Below, in pieces: positions 6,669 through 8,515 of a stretch of DNA of 8,515 nt. The position numbers and the translations under genes are program-made. Under the pieces are notes generated by a model. It searched no databases, was not told the DNA's origin, and saw nothing but the letters and a program-made list of their open reading frames with translations. Position 1 is the first letter of the stretch. Each line of letters starts with the position of its first letter. Source of the DNA: Hyphomonadaceae bacterium (lineage in GTDB: Bacteria > Pseudomonadota > Alphaproteobacteria > Caulobacterales > Aquidulcibacteraceae). The stretch lies in the NCBI GenBank assembly GCA_016791325.1, contig JAEUMU010000007.1:1-8515 (forward strand). The letters run 5' to 3'.

Positions 6669-7541
6669 TCACGCAAACGCCCGCACATCGCCGAACTTGC
6701 CCGCGTTGAAGTCCGCGATCGCCTGGCGGATTTCGCCTTCGGTGTTCATCACGAACGGCCCGTATTGCACGACAGGTTCGCCGATCGGCGCGCCCGCCAG
6801 CAGCAGCAGCTTCGCGTCCGTATTGGCTTCAACGGAAATCGCTCCGCCCGCGCGCTCAAACAACGCGAGCTGCGAAGCGCGCGCAACGTGCTCATCGTTC
6901 AAGAGCACCGTGCCGCTTTGCGTCAGCAGCATCAGCGTGTGCCCTTCCGGCAGATCGAACGCCGCCTTGCCGCCCGCGTTCAGCCGCACGTCCCAGATGT
7001 CGATCGGGGTGAACGTGCGCGCTGGCCCCTTCGCCCCCGCATACGCGCCGGCGATCACGCGCAAGCGCCCCGCGCCATCCGGTAGATCCACCACCGGGAT
7101 GTCGCCCTTCATCAGCGTTTGATAGCCGGGCGGCGCCTTCTTATCCTTCGCCGGCAGGTTCACCCAGAGCTGCACCATCTCCATCAGCCCCCCGTTCTTG
7201 GTGAAGGCTTCGGAGTGAAATTCCTCATGCAGGATCCCGGAAGCGGCGGTCATCCATTGCACATCGCCCGGGCCGATATGGCCGCCATTGCCGGTCGAGT
7301 CGCGGTGATCGACTTCGCCGTCATAAACGATCGTCACCGTCTCGAAGCCGCGGTGGGGGTGAACGCCCACGCCGCGCTTCTGCGCCGCCGGCGCAAACTC
7401 CGCGGGCGCGCCATAGTCCAGCAGAATGAACGGATCGATCGCGCTCCCATGCGTCTGCGGCGAGAACATCGAGCGCACATGAAATCCATCGCCCACCCAA
7501 TGCGGGCGCGGCGCATCGTGCAGCACCTGAAGCTTTCTCAT
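6669..7541 (-). CDS. pirin family protein
   Basis: This 290-residue bicupin protein belongs to the pirin family. The N-terminal cupin holds the iron-binding set H61 and H63 (VHPHRGFETVT) and H105 and E107 (GILHEEF), matching the HxH plus HxE pattern of pirins. Around them are FDP-like FSPQTHGSAIDPFILLDY (26-43) and GPGDVQWMTAASGILHEE (90-107). The C-terminal pirin domain ends with the characteristic GEPVVQYGPFVMNT and IRQAIADFNAGKFG (254-284). Some bacterial pirins act as quercetin 2,3-dioxygenases, while others bind metabolic enzymes or respond to oxidative stress; which applies here is not shown. The frame extends upstream to 7676, but the family's N-terminus starts at MRKLQVLHD, and the ATG at 7541 has a GGAGG ribosome binding site 5 bases away. 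It is divergent from the aldo/keto reductase gene and convergent with the 85-residue gene. Confidence 0.96.
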   Translation of the reverse strand: MRKLQVLHDAPRPHWVGDGFHVRSMFSPQTHGSAIDPFILLDYGAPAEFAPAAQKRGVGVHPHRGFETVTIVYDGEVDHRDSTGNGGHIGPGDVQWMTAASGILHEEFHSEAFTKNGGLMEMVQLWVNLPAKDKKAPPGYQTLMKGDIPVVDLPDGAGRLRVIAGAYAGAKGPARTFTPIDIWDVRLNAGGKAAFDLPEGHTLMLLTQSGTVLLNDEHVARASQLALFERAGGAISVEANTDAKLLLLAGAPIGEPVVQYGPFVMNTEGEIRQAIADFNAGKFGDVRAFA

Positions 7542-7681
7542 CGCGGCCTCCAATTTCGCTATGCCTCTCAAGTATGGCGCCGCGCCGCCAGCGCAATAAG
7601 GCACACGCTTGATCCTGCCGCGCGCGCATCCCACCTTTGCGCCAGCGCCGCTCCCGCGCCCCGCCCTCAAGGACAATCCCC
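7542..7681. promoter_or_regulatory. divergent intergenic region, pirin / aldo-keto reductase
   Basis: These 140 bases separate the two divergent start codons and must hold promoters for both unless transcription enters from outside. On the minus strand TTGCGC and TACTTG at 16-base spacing (about 7571-7598) is a weak candidate for pirin. On the plus strand TTGATC (7609-7614) is a possible -35 with no convincing -10. I see no clear operator palindrome. Confidence 0.3.
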
Positions 7682-8515
7682 ATGCCCCCAGCCCAGCTCG
7701 ACCGTTCGCTCGCCGCCCGTTCCGGCCAATTCAAAATCGGGGGCGAACTTGCGGTTAATCGCCTGGGCTTCGGCGCCATGCGCATTACTGGGCGCGGCAT
7801 TTGGGGCCCGCCGGCCGATAAGGCCGAAGCGCTCGCCGTGCTGCGCCGCCTGCCTGAACTGGGCGTCGATTTCATCGATACCGCCGAAAGCTACGGCCCC
7901 CACGTCTCCGAAGAGCTGATCCGTGAAGCGCTGCACCCCTACGATGGCCTCCTCATCGCCACCAAGGGCGGCCTCACGCGCGGCGGGCCGGACAATTGGG
8001 GCCAAGATGGCCGCCCCGAGAAACTGATCGCCGACGCGAAGGGCAGCCTCAAGCGGCTCGGCGTCGAACAGCACAAACTCTGGCAGCTGCACCGTATCGA
8101 CACGAAAGTCCCCGCCGATGAGCAATTCGGCGCCGTGAAGCAGCTGCTCGACGAAGGCGTCATCGCCCACGCGGGCCTAAGCGAGGTGAACGTCGATCAG
8201 ATCAAAGCCGCGCAGAAAGTATTTGCCGTCGCCACCGTGCAGAACTTGTACAACCTGGCCAATCGCCAGAGCGAAGCCGTGCTAAACTATTGCGAAGCGC
8301 AGAATATCGGCTTCATCCCCTGGTATCCCCTCGCCGCCGGCGATCTCGCGCGCGAAGGCTCGGTGCTCGATAAGATCGCCAAAGCCAAGGGCGCAGCGCC
8401 AAGCCAGATCGCGCTCGCCTGGGTGCTGAAGCGCAGCCCCGTCATGCTGCCCATCCCCGGCACCGGCAAGGTGAAACACCGGGAAGAAAATACGCTCGCA
8501 GCCGCGATCGAACTG
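7682..8515 (+). CDS. aldo/keto reductase (3' end beyond window)
   Basis: This NADPH-dependent oxidoreductase of the aldo/keto reductase (TIM-barrel) superfamily reads open for 278 codons to the window edge without a stop. The catalytic tetrad is complete: D66 and Y71 in [13 protein letters not shown]95 in LLIATKGG, and H137 in LWQLHRID. The family's N-terminal [12 protein letters not shown] (26-37), [12 protein letters not shown] (159-170), a [10 protein letters not shown] segment (186-195) and the cofactor-binding [14 protein letters not shown] (257-270) follow in the expected order. Most of these proteins are about 280-330 residues, so little should be missing, perhaps 5-30 codons. The ATG has AAGGA (7669-7673) at 8 bases. 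The substrate is not predictable; these enzymes generally reduce aldehydes and ketones. Divergence from pirin may mean shared control, but that is inference. Confidence 0.95.
   Translation, partial: MPPAQLDRSLAARSGQFKIGGELAVNRLGFGAMRITGRGIWGPPADKAEALAVLRRLPELGVDFIDTAESYGPHVSEELIREALHPYDGLLIATKGGLTRGGPDNWGQDGRPEKLIADAKGSLKRLGVEQHKLWQLHRIDTKVPADEQFGAVKQLLDEGVIAHAGLSEVNVDQIKAAQKVFAVATVQNLYNLANRQSEAVLNYCEAQNIGFIPWYPLAAGDLAREGSVLDKIAKAKGAAPSQIALAWVLKRSPVMLPIPGTGKVKHREENTLAAAIEL

Noticed and set aside
7119..7919. 266-codon plus-strand frame spanning pirin and the start of the reductase
   Set aside because: It is antisense to pirin and then out of frame with the clear aldo/keto reductase.

Overview
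The window is GC-rich, densely coded chromosomal DNA. It most likely comes from an alphaproteobacterium, possibly in the Caulobacterales/Hyphomonadaceae range. Three things point there: recA lies close to alaS, the recA promoter carries a direct-repeat SOS box of the alphaproteobacterial type (GTTC-N7-GTTC), and the RecA and AlaRS sequences look alphaproteobacterial. The lineage is inferred from sequence style, not from a database search.

Layout: positions 10-5859 are one minus-strand block, read right to left: recA, a glyoxalase/VOC-superfamily protein, alaS, a GNAT acetyltransferase and a CPBP-type membrane protein. The last three are packed tightly: alaS and the GNAT gene overlap by 4 bases, and 7 bases separate the GNAT stop from the CPBP start. 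recA is set apart from the VOC gene by 177 bases holding two GC-rich inverted repeats. Upstream of recA lie a leader inverted repeat, a probable promoter and a perfect SOS box.

Positions 6129-6386 hold a small plus-strand gene of unknown function, divergent from recA. It converges on a minus-strand pirin-family gene (6669-7541). The gap between these two 3' ends is filled almost exactly by a 269-base element. It has 20-base perfect terminal inverted repeats, two internal degenerate copies of the same short palindrome, and the C-terminal coding remnant of a REP-associated tyrosine transposase (RAYT). This REP/BIME-like element is the most unusual part of the window. From 7682 to the right edge runs an aldo/keto reductase gene, divergent from pirin and cut off by the window end.

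Functionally this is mostly core housekeeping: DNA repair and recombination (RecA), translation (AlaRS), and small redox or modifying enzymes (VOC, GNAT, pirin, AKR). I see no defence island, biosynthetic cluster, CRISPR array, rRNA or tRNA, and no strong case for a whole new system. The REP-like element, the uncharacterised 85-residue gene and the CPBP protein lacking its catalytic glutamates are the points worth following up.
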